Positions 25,707 to 33,899 of a DNA stretch of 64,000 bases are shown piece after piece. Source of the stretch: Chitinophaga sp. LS1 (GTDB lineage Bacteria; Bacteroidota; Bacteroidia; Chitinophagales; Chitinophagaceae); NCBI RefSeq assembly GCF_034274695.1, contig NZ_CP128362.1, forward strand, positions 6,574,501 to 6,638,500. Direction: 5' to 3'. The notes beneath the pieces are model-generated. The model searched no databases. It was not told where the DNA came from and saw only the letters and a program-made list of their open reading frames with translations. Every line of letters starts with the position of its first letter. Positions within the stretch are counted from its first letter, which is position 1. A program made the position numbers and the translations under genes.

Positions 25707-26396
25707 CTAAAGAGCTCCCAGGCTGTTAACCAGTGTAAGGTATTTATCAAAATCGAACTTCTTTTTGCTTAAATGTTCATATAATTTATACCAGGGATGA
25801 TACTTTTTCTCACTTGCATCTATTAAAATTGGCATAAAATAGGGTCTGTATCCATACTTCTTTTCTACCTGCCAATGGGCACTAGTTCCTCTTTTTATCT
25901 TCTCCCCAATAAAAATTCCTAATGGTATAAACAAATCTGTATTTCGATCGTCAGGATCAATTTTATTCACCCTTTTTGAAATTTCCTTATAATAGGAAGC
26001 GTCATCCTTATTTACATCAATTTCCAAATCTAATTTCTCTGACAATATTTTAAGCCAGTAATTTATTTCGCTGGCGATATTTACCAGATGTTCCTGATTC
26101 GATTTAAATGGGTTATAATTGTCATCTTCAATAGGTACTCCATTTTTTAGAACTTCCCGCATGGTGGCTTCGTCTTCAAAAACGATTCCTTTGCCACCGC
26201 TAGCGGGTAGCCAGACAATTTTATTATTATTGATTGTATAAGCACAAGACAAATCTTCTTCATTTTCGCTCAAAATCTGCCCATTTTGCTCTCTTAAAAT
26301 TTTTAACAGCTCTAGGGAAGATTTAATTTCATATTTCTGGGCCATACCTAAACATAAATTAGTGATCAAAAAAAATGTTGTCCAAATAATTTTCAT
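25707..26396 (-). CDS. Candidate immunity protein (intact copy) with export signal
   Basis: The 229-aa protein starts 11 bp after the stop of the RHS-tip toxin, the usual place of a cognate immunity gene. It opens with a clear signal peptide (MKIIWTTFFLITNLCLGMA, then QK), which is odd if the toxin is a cytoplasmic nuclease. The mature part is acidic and helical with a conserved-looking WQVEKKYGYRPYFMP stretch. I recognise no family. An accessory or adaptor role is an alternative. Confidence 0.65.
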   Translation of the reverse strand: MKIIWTTFFLITNLCLGMAQKYEIKSSLELLKILREQNGQILSENEEDLSCAYTINNNKIVWLPASGGKGIVFEDEATMREVLKNGVPIEDDNYNPFKSNQEHLVNIASEINYWLKILSEKLDLEIDVNKDDASYYKEISKRVNKIDPDDRNTDLFIPLGIFIGEKIKRGTSAHWQVEKKYGYRPYFMPILIDASEKKYHPWYKLYEHLSKKKFDFDKYLTLVNSLGAL

Positions 26397-26407
26397 AAAA
26401 ATAGATT

Positions 26408-27520
26408 TTAAAACTGGTAATCTACACCCGGATCATCCCAAAATATGGTTGTAATATTAAAGGGTATTCCTCCCACCCTTGTTCCTTGTTCATATCCAAA
26501 CCTCACCTTTACCTTTTTATTAACAATCTTATATTGGGGAGTCCATCTTCTAACAAATAAACCCATAACATAACCACCCACATAGATTTTTGTACTAACT
26601 TGTGAATTAGTTGTGGTAACAATATTGAACTCCGCGGCCCCCTCATAAACTGCTCTAGGTTTATCCTTTACCAGCGCTTGCATCTCATAAGCAACCTGTC
26701 CCCTTGAGGTGCTGGGAGTAATATTTCCTTGTTTCGCTTTAATTTCAAACCAGGCAGCTTCTGGAAAACGCGTAGTTTTGCCTGATGAAACATTCTGCAA
26801 AGTGGTGGTTGCTTTCGCATCTATAATTATATTTTTCCTGCTAGAGTGGATTGGCCAGTACAATCCTTCTCCATCGTCAAGGTGGTCAGGTAGAGTATTT
26901 TGTGCGTAAGAGTTCAGATAGCCAACCATGTTTTTGGAGGCTTCCGCCCATACATGGAATGTCTTTTCAAATGTATCTCCAACATAATCTTCCCACTGAC
27001 CGCTACTTGTAAATGTTTTGCCAGAATATTGTTTTGCTAAAGTCATTAAAACCGATTTAGAAAGATCTTGCCATCCACTAGTATTTCCATTTTGCGCACC
27101 TTTGAAGATATCATTAATTCCATTACTAATATTTACTGCAAAATTCGAAATACTGTTTCCAATGGCACTATAATTAATGCTAGCACCTAATTTATATCCA
27201 TAGTGTCCAGCGGCAAAACCAGTTATGCCACCACCAATAGTAGCTAAGGCGAGATCATTTCCTGTTAATCCATTATTCTTTGCAGTTGAATACCCTATAG
27301 CGGAACCAATAGCCATAGTAGTAAACTGGGTCGCCCACTGAGTATTTGTATAACTTGCAAAATCAAATAATGAAATACTCCCTGAAGGGTCTGTGCCATT
27401 CACAGGATCATTTCCCATTACTACATAGGGATATGAAAATAGGATCTTACCTAAACAGGACGAAAGATAAAAGGATCTACTATTATGACTATGGCCGGCT
27501 TCCCGGACAGCGGCCTGCAA
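26408..27520 (-). CDS. Orphan RHS-type polymorphic toxin tip, PD-(D/E)XK-like nuclease
   Basis: The 370-aa frame carries, from about residue 30, the end of an RHS core (PYVVMGNDPVNGTDPSG, where the toxin tip normally starts), a Gly-rich region, and a C-terminal toxin domain with IIIDAKAT (231-238) and FEIKAKQG (258-265). D...ExK spacing like this suggests a restriction-endonuclease-fold nuclease. The RHS shell itself is missing: the first 30 residues are antisense to an integrase fragment. Without a new fusion or start signal it may be silent. The candidate immunity gene follows after 11 bp. Confidence 0.7.
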   Translation of the reverse strand: MQAAVREAGHSHNSRSFYLSSCLGKILFSYPYVVMGNDPVNGTDPSGSISLFDFASYTNTQWATQFTTMAIGSAIGYSTAKNNGLTGNDLALATIGGGITGFAAGHYGYKLGASINYSAIGNSISNFAVNISNGINDIFKGAQNGNTSGWQDLSKSVLMTLAKQYSGKTFTSSGQWEDYVGDTFEKTFHVWAEASKNMVGYLNSYAQNTLPDHLDDGEGLYWPIHSSRKNIIIDAKATTTLQNVSSGKTTRFPEAAWFEIKAKQGNITPSTSRGQVAYEMQALVKDKPRAVYEGAAEFNIVTTTNSQVSTKIYVGGYVMGLFVRRWTPQYKIVNKKVKVRFGYEQGTRVGGIPFNITTIFWDDPGVDYQF

Positions 27521-28053
27521 TAGGAGTATTTACTTATACGAAACCGAAGAACCAGACCGAAAAAAATCATAATAAGCAAGCCTTAGAATTAATAGATGTT
27601 AAAAAAAGCCAGACAATAATAGAACAGCAATCTATAGGATTTGCCTACACTCCACCGCATAAGTTTAAGGAGAATTTCCTGGAATACTACGCGGAATATG
27701 TAGATAAAAATAAGACAGATGGTAACAGGGCTTTACAGAACAGCTTTAAACAATTCAAAGAATTTGTAGGGCGTAGCTTCGTTTCACCAGTTGACATTAC
27801 GGAAAACCTATGCAAAGAGTTTAGGAAATTCCTTCTTGCCAAATTTAAAGGGGAAACTCCACAGGGATACTATGCAAGATTTAAGTGGGTACTAAACGCA
27901 GCAACAAAGGATAAATATTTCCAGGTGAATCCAACAGACGAAGTTTCAGCTATACCCAATCCCAGCGCTACGTTAAAAAAGAACCTTGAAGTGGAAGATC
28001 AAGTTGAATTCTTGGGGAGTGAGCAGTTGTATGATCGATTATTTCTTTTTTGA
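27433..28053 (+). pseudogene. Tyrosine recombinase N-terminal fragment
   Basis: From the ATG at 27433 the frame reads an arm-type DNA-binding domain (IYYYDYGRLPGQRPAIGVFTY, TEKNHNKQALEL) and a SAM-like core-binding domain (KENFLEYYAEYVDKNK...GRSFVSPVDITENLCKEFRKFL). It stops at 28053 before any catalytic residue. An intact enzyme would be about 400 aa. The 5' edge meets the RHS tip at about 27433-27440. Its end (NPTDEVSAIPNPSATLKK) matches the start of the fragment at 19932, so both derive from related integrases. Confidence 0.8.
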
Positions 28054-28130
28054 ATCTTTCACAATGAAAAGTTCCTCTTCTAATCTCCATTGCGATCTCA
28101 CTTAAAAATCTTCCCTCATAGGCAGGGTAA

Positions 28131-28301
28131 GTATTTTTGAATTTTAGATCTGGATACTCTAATGCCGGACTTTTAACGCTTATAGACAGTGATGGTCAAA
28201 AGTTGAAGATAAACCACCACCTGATAGGGCTTGCCACATTTGTAAGCCAGCTGGAAGGTAAAACTGGCATCTGGACCAGTATAAAGACATTACAACGATA
28301 A
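28131..28301 (+). other. Possible short coding remnant
   Basis: The region 28054-28326 has no confident gene. One plus-strand frame from 28131 to the TAA at 28299-28301 reads YSNAGLLTLIDSDGQKLK and continues to GKTGIWTSIKTLQR without a start codon. It looks like the end of a lost gene at the island border. I do not recognise it. Confidence 0.3.
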
Positions 28302-28326
28302 TGCTCATAGAGTTGTCTGAATCAGT

Positions 28327-28887
28327 CTATTGCTTTTTTATTTCATAACACAATTCGACCATTCCGCTTTTATAGGCGGCCACGTCTTTCAGATGCAATA
28401 TAACTTCATGTCCTATATGTTCAAAGAACGCCGTGCCTTCGCCAAGAATAACAGGCAGGAAAGACAACCTGATTTCGTCTGCCAGGTTTGAACGGATAAA
28501 ATCTTTTGCAAGCATTGCTCCGCCTACAAGCCAGACATGTTTATACTTTGATTTTAGTCGTTCATTCACCAGCTCGTCCAGATCGCCGGAGTAAAGTGCT
28601 ATGTTTTGTTTATAAACAGGGAGGTTTCTGTGAGAGACTACAATTGTGGGTATGTCTCCGTAAGGCCATCCATAAGATGCAGACAGTTCCAGCGCATGTT
28701 CGTATGTATGGGCCCCCATTACATAGCAGTCTATTTTTTTAAGAAATTCATCGGGGTCTTGTCCTGTAATTCCTTTCTCATAATAATCGGGCGTGTCAAA
28801 CCACGAAACGCTATTGTCTTTTTTGGCAATTATTCCATCAAGGCTTGAAACCATATGTATGGTTAGCTGAAATGTGTCTGTTTTCAT
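28327..28887 (-). CDS. Dihydrofolate reductase family protein (RibD C-terminal-like)
   Basis: The 186-aa protein has the family's N-terminal strand and catalytic-loop signature (LTIHMVSSLDGIIAKKD), a CYVMGAHTYEHAL element, a PTIVVSHRNLP strand and a VWLVGGAMLAKDF NADPH-binding motif. It belongs to the large DHFR/RibD-like reductase family whose substrates are mostly unknown; it is not a canonical folate enzyme. It lies downstream of the MNIO operon with a 70-bp gap and need not belong to it. Confidence 0.85.
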   Translation of the reverse strand: MKTDTFQLTIHMVSSLDGIIAKKDNSVSWFDTPDYYEKGITGQDPDEFLKKIDCYVMGAHTYEHALELSASYGWPYGDIPTIVVSHRNLPVYKQNIALYSGDLDELVNERLKSKYKHVWLVGGAMLAKDFIRSNLADEIRLSFLPVILGEGTAFFEHIGHEVILHLKDVAAYKSGMVELCYEIKKQ

Positions 28888-28958
28888 TTGTTTGGCAGGA
28901 AAGCTCTTTAAGTTACAGCAATATTTTGAAAGAACTTCGTCTTGTAGATATCCACATA

Positions 28959-29804
28959 TTATAGTCCATCACGATAAATATATCCCGACTTCAACGCAAG
29001 CGGTATCCACAGCATTAAATCGGCCATCAGGGAATCACTATTTACGCCGCACTTTTGGGAGGCAATACTAATAGCAACAAGATAATCATTATGATTTTGC
29101 AATGCTTTCAGAAACTGCCATTGCCATAACTCCAAATCGCCTATTTGAACAATGTATCCGCTTCTGCTGATAGCAGCAAAGCTTTCTTTTATATCAGGAG
29201 TAGGAGGATTTTCCAGGCGTTGTACGGCCTTAATAAATTCTGCTAACGGAAAATGTAGCTGTAACAATATCAGGCATGGTGAAGTCCTGATTGAGGTCGT
29301 ATCCAACAGATAAAGCATTTGGTTGTCATAAGTACTTTCTTTTCCCCTCCCTTCAATGCCCTTGCTTCTTGAAGCTTCAGCTATTGAACGTTCAAATATT
29401 GCAACCTCAACAGGAAGATCATATATGGATGGTTCCTCACTTACTTTTTCCTTTGGCAGCGTGCCTCTAAGGAATGTGGGAAAGTATAGTCCAAGATCAT
29501 ACAGGTTGGGAGAAGCAGGTGGCACGCTTGCAAGATAGGCACTGGCAAATATATTGAATAGTTCAGGACCAAGTAGTTGTAAGAGGGCCGGATATTCTGC
29601 CTTCATACATTCCATTAACCGTAGTACATATCCTTTGGCATATATTTCTATTTTTTTCATTGCTGGCATACCTGCGGTGGAGAGTATTACCTTCTCATGA
29701 TTGAGATGATAGCATTGATCGGCCATGTACACTTTATCATTTAGCCTGCCAGGTTTAATAATAATCGACGTAAGCCATTTCTGAATGTTGGCCAGTTCAC
29801 TCAT
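28959..29804 (-). CDS. DUF2063/HvfC-BufC-like partner of MNIO enzyme
   Basis: The 281-aa protein has the family's N-terminal helical domain (YAKGYVLRLMECMKAEYPALLQLLG near 50-75) and a PASPNLYDLGLYFPTFL segment, as in DUF2063 proteins. These pair with DUF692 oxidases and are thought to bind the precursor leader and present it. The frame overlaps the MNIO gene by 8 bp, indicating coupled synthesis. It closes the three-gene operon. Confidence 0.8.
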   Translation of the reverse strand: MSELANIQKWLTSIIIKPGRLNDKVYMADQCYHLNHEKVILSTAGMPAMKKIEIYAKGYVLRLMECMKAEYPALLQLLGPELFNIFASAYLASVPPASPNLYDLGLYFPTFLRGTLPKEKVSEEPSIYDLPVEVAIFERSIAEASRSKGIEGRGKESTYDNQMLYLLDTTSIRTSPCLILLQLHFPLAEFIKAVQRLENPPTPDIKESFAAISRSGYIVQIGDLELWQWQFLKALQNHNDYLVAISIASQKCGVNSDSLMADLMLWIPLALKSGYIYRDGL

Positions 29805-30720
29805 GGGATGTTTGTATTTGATGATCTACAGGATTAGAAACCGCATTTAAATAAGGTGTACGATAGACAGGTACATCAGGTAAATGGCCTTGTAATACCT
29901 GTTTTGCTTTACTTACTTCAGCGATCAGTTCATCATATTCAGGAATATTTGCGTCCCATTCTAATAGGGTAGATACACCTCCGGTAAGCTGCTGTGCAAG
30001 ATTATACAAACGCCAGACCTCTGTAGGCACTGGCTGATCATGTGTATCCAGATAATATTGATAACAATCTGTAGGTCCGGCAATATGTATTTGAACTACT
30101 GCTTCATGTGGTATGTTACGAATATAAAATTCCGGATCGAAATGGTGATTATTACCTGATACAAAAACGTTGTTTACGTCAAGCAGTAAACCACAGCCGG
30201 TTTTATGCACAAGTTCAGTCATGAACTCCCATTCGTAAAGACTGGAGCTTTGAAACTCCATGTACGTTGAAGGATTTTCCAATACTAATGGTCGTTGAAG
30301 TATATCCTGAACCCGGTTTATACGCTCGCTGACATGTAGCAGACTTTCTACTGTCAGGGGTAAAGGCAACAAATCATGGGTATTTAAATGAGCTACTCCG
30401 GTCCAGCATAAATGATCTGATATCCAGACTGGATTTACTACTGCGGCAAGCTCTTTCAGTTGTTCGAGATAGGCAAGATTTAATGGGTCTGTACTTCCTA
30501 TTGACATAGATACGCCATGCATGACAATGGGTCTTAATCCTGCAATATGTTCCAACACATGTCTTGCGTAGCCAAAATTGTTCATGTAATTTTCACTGAT
30601 GATCTCGAACCAGTCTATAACCGGATCGTTTTTCATCAGGTGTGCATAGTGTTTGCTGCGTAAGCCGACGCCCAGGCCAAGATTAGGAAGGCCCAGGCGT
30701 TTGTTGTTATTTATATCCAT
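29797..30720 (-). CDS. DUF692 multinuclear non-heme iron oxidase (MNIO/BufB-like)
   Basis: The 307-aa protein has the TIM-barrel metal-ligand pattern of the DUF692 family: MHGVSMS (67-73), SDHLCW (101-106), ENP (149-151), LLLDVNNV (178-185), IHIAGP (211-216) and EWDANIPEYDEL (254-265). Known members (MbnB, TglH, BufB) oxidise Cys-containing peptides to oxazolone/thioamide, thiooxazole or excised products with a multi-iron centre. Its neighbours supply a DUF2063 partner and a Cys-rich candidate substrate. All expected ligand motifs are present. Confidence 0.9.
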   Translation of the reverse strand: MDINNNKRLGLPNLGLGVGLRSKHYAHLMKNDPVIDWFEIISENYMNNFGYARHVLEHIAGLRPIVMHGVSMSIGSTDPLNLAYLEQLKELAAVVNPVWISDHLCWTGVAHLNTHDLLPLPLTVESLLHVSERINRVQDILQRPLVLENPSTYMEFQSSSLYEWEFMTELVHKTGCGLLLDVNNVFVSGNNHHFDPEFYIRNIPHEAVVQIHIAGPTDCYQYYLDTHDQPVPTEVWRLYNLAQQLTGGVSTLLEWDANIPEYDELIAEVSKAKQVLQGHLPDVPVYRTPYLNAVSNPVDHQIQTSHE

Positions 30721-30729
30721 AAATATAGA

Positions 30730-32817
30730 TCAGGTAGATGGAGGAAATGCCAGCCTGATATCACTAGGCTGCGGTTTAACTGGCTCTGGTGCATCGGGAT
30801 TCCTGGTTTTTAAAACCTTTGTGTAGGCTTCCCATGCTATGTCATAAACCAGGTCGCCATATTCAAATACTACCTGGCCGGGTAATTTAGTAGTACTGTG
30901 ATCCGGACCTTTAAAATCATTTAATTCCATTGCACCGACGACAGCAGGTTTCCCTTGCTGATCAGTAAACGGCGGGTAAATCTGAGAAGCAGAAATAGGA
31001 ACAGCGCATCCGCCAAAACTTTTACAAAGATTATCGGCAGGAGCACTGTATGCCGGTGTCGGTAAACCGCATCCGGCTTGTAAATTATATTGGCCCTGGG
31101 CCAGTTTTACACTTTGGCTACATGATTTTGACTGGCCTACCAGTTGCACAAATCCGCAACCTCCCTCGGCCTTGCATGAGTTTGACCCTCTGCAATTATG
31201 GTAGACTTCTGCGGATGCGCAGGTGTTGTCAACCGGTGCATCGTTGTTCAGATTCATACCCTGACATGCGTGATAAAGTGTATTGACCTGCCGGACTTTT
31301 ACACCTACCGAGAGATCGGGTAGCTGACCAAAAACTGCCCAGCACATCATCAGGCGGTCGCCGGAGCCACTCATTGATGGAAAAGGAAATCCTACAGAGC
31401 TGTTCTGCCAGTACTGGTCAAGCACAGTGGTAATGCCAGCTATTGCGCCTGTAGCCACTTCACAAAACTGTTTGTAGTTGGCATTTCTTTTTGCTTTATC
31501 CGGCTTTCCGGAATTATCCAAGGGATTATTAAGACGGTTTAATGCGCCTGCAATTTCTTCTGCCGCTGGCAATGGGTGTTTGTTTTTATCATAATCCTCA
31601 CCCATCAGATCCTGAGCAGTCCATTTATCAGCACCTTTCCGTATCTGATTATGCCAGGTAGGCCATGTTACAATTTTACCGGATTTAAGATCTTCCTGTA
31701 TTTGTTTAAAGCGCTCATAATGGTCATGTTCACCATTATTATGACGGGCGTATGCGTGAGATGACGCGGCAGGGGTTCCGGTATCTGTATAAGAAGGATA
31801 ATCCGCTTTAAGTGCTTCATCGGAAGCCTGGTATTCGGGATTAACCGCCTGTAATCCTGCTGAAGGGCGTAGATTCTTCCGGATACCTTTACCCTCACCC
31901 TGGTCAGTTATACTGCAGATAAGTTTGAATACAAGTTCTTTTGCTTTATCTGGCAGCCAGCCCGATATGGTAGTCGTCAACTCCTGGAACTCCTTATAGG
32001 GATGGCCGGGAGAAACAGTGTTAAATATGTCCTGCTGTATAGCGGCCGGAGAATACATCATTTCCCAGAGAGTGGTAACCTTACCTTCAACATCTTTGTA
32101 AGTGATATCAAGGTAATCCCAGAGGCACTGATACATCTGACCAATACTACCGAACATTGGCAATTGATCTCCCTTTTTCCAGTTTTTAAATGGGGTTATC
32201 GGGAAATATTTGTGTAGTTCACTATCTTTAATACGTGCTTTAGCTTCTTCTTCGGGAGCCTCAATGGCAAGGAACAGATCATTCTGACTTAGATTAAGCT
32301 CATCGAGTTTTACCCTCATATCAGCATAATTAACACCATTTGATACAGGTTTACAATCCTGGAAATCAACAATACCCGGCAGAATGGTACTTTGGGGATT
32401 GTAACATGTCCATGCATAATTGTTGTTTTCTGGCGACATTTGGGTGAACTGGGGTACGATACCCAGCGCTGTTGCTACATTTGAGGCCAGTTGCAAATGA
32501 AGCATCTCTTCAATGAATACGCTGAATATTGTATTAAATGCTGCTTCATTCTCAGGAATATTATTTAAGGATGATTTTTCTCCTGGTCTGAAGGTAGGAG
32601 CTAGTCCCGGCCATAAACGTCCCTGATAAAGGTTACTTTTCTTTCCGGTAATCTGGTGTAGTCCCTGTATAGAGTACAAAGACGTCATGTACAGGGGAAT
32701 CGTGAATAGTTCAACGTTTACAGCCGTTTGTACGATAGCCTCAACGGCGGCTTTGTCTGTTTCAAAGAATTCCGGGGAGCGATCAAAAAGATCTTTCTTT
32801 TCTGCTTGCGTCTTCAT
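30730..32817 (-). CDS. Ferritin-like (VioB-type) protein with Cys-rich MNIO-substrate-like tail
   Basis: The 695-aa protein begins with a ferritin-like domain as in iminophenyl-pyruvate dimer synthases (E36 in NVELFTIPLYM; EEMLHLQL at 103-110 with E103, E104 and H107). The C-terminal region has nine Cys between 518 and 604, including two similar motifs, NSCKAEGGC (546-554) and NLCKSFGGC (596-604). It is the first gene of the operon, 9 bp ahead of the MNIO gene. I infer that the Cys-rich part is the MNIO substrate, giving a modified metalloprotein, possibly for copper or another metal. There is no signal peptide, unlike bufferin precursors. Confidence 0.75.
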   Translation of the reverse strand: MKTQAEKKDLFDRSPEFFETDKAAVEAIVQTAVNVELFTIPLYMTSLYSIQGLHQITGKKSNLYQGRLWPGLAPTFRPGEKSSLNNIPENEAAFNTIFSVFIEEMLHLQLASNVATALGIVPQFTQMSPENNNYAWTCYNPQSTILPGIVDFQDCKPVSNGVNYADMRVKLDELNLSQNDLFLAIEAPEEEAKARIKDSELHKYFPITPFKNWKKGDQLPMFGSIGQMYQCLWDYLDITYKDVEGKVTTLWEMMYSPAAIQQDIFNTVSPGHPYKEFQELTTTISGWLPDKAKELVFKLICSITDQGEGKGIRKNLRPSAGLQAVNPEYQASDEALKADYPSYTDTGTPAASSHAYARHNNGEHDHYERFKQIQEDLKSGKIVTWPTWHNQIRKGADKWTAQDLMGEDYDKNKHPLPAAEEIAGALNRLNNPLDNSGKPDKAKRNANYKQFCEVATGAIAGITTVLDQYWQNSSVGFPFPSMSGSGDRLMMCWAVFGQLPDLSVGVKVRQVNTLYHACQGMNLNNDAPVDNTCASAEVYHNCRGSNSCKAEGGCGFVQLVGQSKSCSQSVKLAQGQYNLQAGCGLPTPAYSAPADNLCKSFGGCAVPISASQIYPPFTDQQGKPAVVGAMELNDFKGPDHSTTKLPGQVVFEYGDLVYDIAWEAYTKVLKTRNPDAPEPVKPQPSDIRLAFPPST

Positions 32818-33141
32818 TGATTAAATGTTTAGGATCATAATAAATCATACAAATTTTGCTTTCATTATGGGTATGAGATCAACAATATAAAAATAAAGGG
32901 GTAAAACCGACTTGTCTTTATAAAATGGGTATGTAGAATAACGCGGATCATCGTCTATTTGTTTAATAAAATTAATTTTTTGCGATATTGGCTATTATGG
33001 TATGACGCTCAGTATCAGAAAACCCGATTGTATTATTTTCATCTTTAATAATTCTTATAGGCTTCGGTATCCGGGGCTACGTTTTTCAAATGCCAGCCAA
33101 CAGCAAGTGTCAGACGTTTGTGTAATTAAAAACTCAATTGA
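32818..33141. other. Divergent intergenic region
   Basis: This 324-bp AT-rich stretch separates the divergent MNIO operon and the signal-peptidase-like gene, so promoters for both must lie here. On the minus strand an AAAATTTG near 32856 resembles a weak -7 element for the MNIO operon. I see no hairpin or coding sequence. Confidence 0.4.
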
Positions 33142-33519
33142 ATGAAGGGAACTTTAAAAGTTATTTTATTATTGCCGGGGATTCAATTTGTACTCCTGTT
33201 AATCGGTCGATTAGCAGATGTTTTTCAATACTATAAAGCCCCGACTATCGCAAACAAGCCTTCAATAAAATTAAATAGCAGAATGCTGGGCTCCAGGTTC
33301 ATCTCTCCGAAAAGATTAGATTTTATTTGGTTTACAGGTGATACTCCATTCGGTAGACTGCCTAATATTTATAGATTGTGTGGCTTGCCAGGCGACATTG
33401 TTGAAATAAGGAAAGGTATATTATTCGCTACTGATAAAGATATTGATAAGGATTTAAAATTGGGGCACTCTTATATTGTTACACGAAATGAGTTTGAAAA
33501 TATAAAACCCCTTACTTAA
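33142..33519 (+). CDS. S26 signal-peptidase-like protein lacking catalytic residues
   Basis: The 125-aa protein has an N-terminal membrane helix and the S26-like late signature YRLCGLPGDIVEIRKGILF, preceded by SPKRLDFIWF, which corresponds to the PxRFDIIxF strand. The catalytic Ser region reads KPSIKLNSRMLGSRF and the Lys position before GLPGD reads YRLC, so both residues of the Ser/Lys dyad seem absent. After the stop the same frame stays open to 33672, so a premature stop is possible. Function unknown. Confidence 0.6.
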   Translation: MKGTLKVILLLPGIQFVLLLIGRLADVFQYYKAPTIANKPSIKLNSRMLGSRFISPKRLDFIWFTGDTPFGRLPNIYRLCGLPGDIVEIRKGILFATDKDIDKDLKLGHSYIVTRNEFENIKPLT

Positions 33520-33899
33520 TTCTACTTTGACAACTTAGGAACCATCTGCTCCAACAAAATCGAATCTTTTCCCAAGACTAACCTGTCGCTTTACAATATA
33601 AAGAGCCAAATCAACTTTACTTCGGTTAATATATCTTTCCCTGGGTACACCAGCTGCTTTGTACTTTAAGTTATTCCTTCCAGCACCTTCTTAATTTCTT
33701 TGAAGGCGTGACATTTGCAAAAAAATCCGTATCAGCCGGAAATATAGAATCTGGGCTTGGGTTAACAATAAAAAGTACTATCTGATTTTATTTTATTAAT
33801 ACTGGCTTGTTTCGTTAAACAGCTAAAAATTAACAAAAATTTAATAATATTATATTTTGTACTAATTTTATCGATTGTTATTGTTTAATAAAATGGTTT
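33520..33899. other. Non-coding stretch, possible readthrough remnant
   Basis: Downstream of the signal-peptidase-like gene the same frame remains open past its stop to about 33672 (FYFDNLGTICSNKIES), suggesting a formerly longer gene. The rest, 33680-33899, is very AT-rich and probably holds the promoter of the phosphoethanolamine transferase. No other feature seen. Confidence 0.4.

Larger units (their letters stand above)
22852..27287 (-). repeat. Tandem duplication of SGNH-immunity-RHS toxin cassette
   Basis: Two copies of a unit of roughly 2 kb lie head to tail: copy 1 at about 22852-25302 (including an IS1595 insertion and a toxin deletion) and copy 2 at about 25303-27287. The novel join at about 25300-25306 links the toxin's inner part to the middle of the SGNH gene, with only a few shared bases. 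Both copies carry near-identical immunity-gene bodies. Copy 1 minus its insertion plus its deletion equals copy 2 in length. Confidence 0.8.

Noticed and set aside
27346..27432. N-terminal extension of the integrase fragment
   Set aside because: This part is antisense to the RHS tip and does not resemble an integrase; the arm-domain sequence begins at about 27433.
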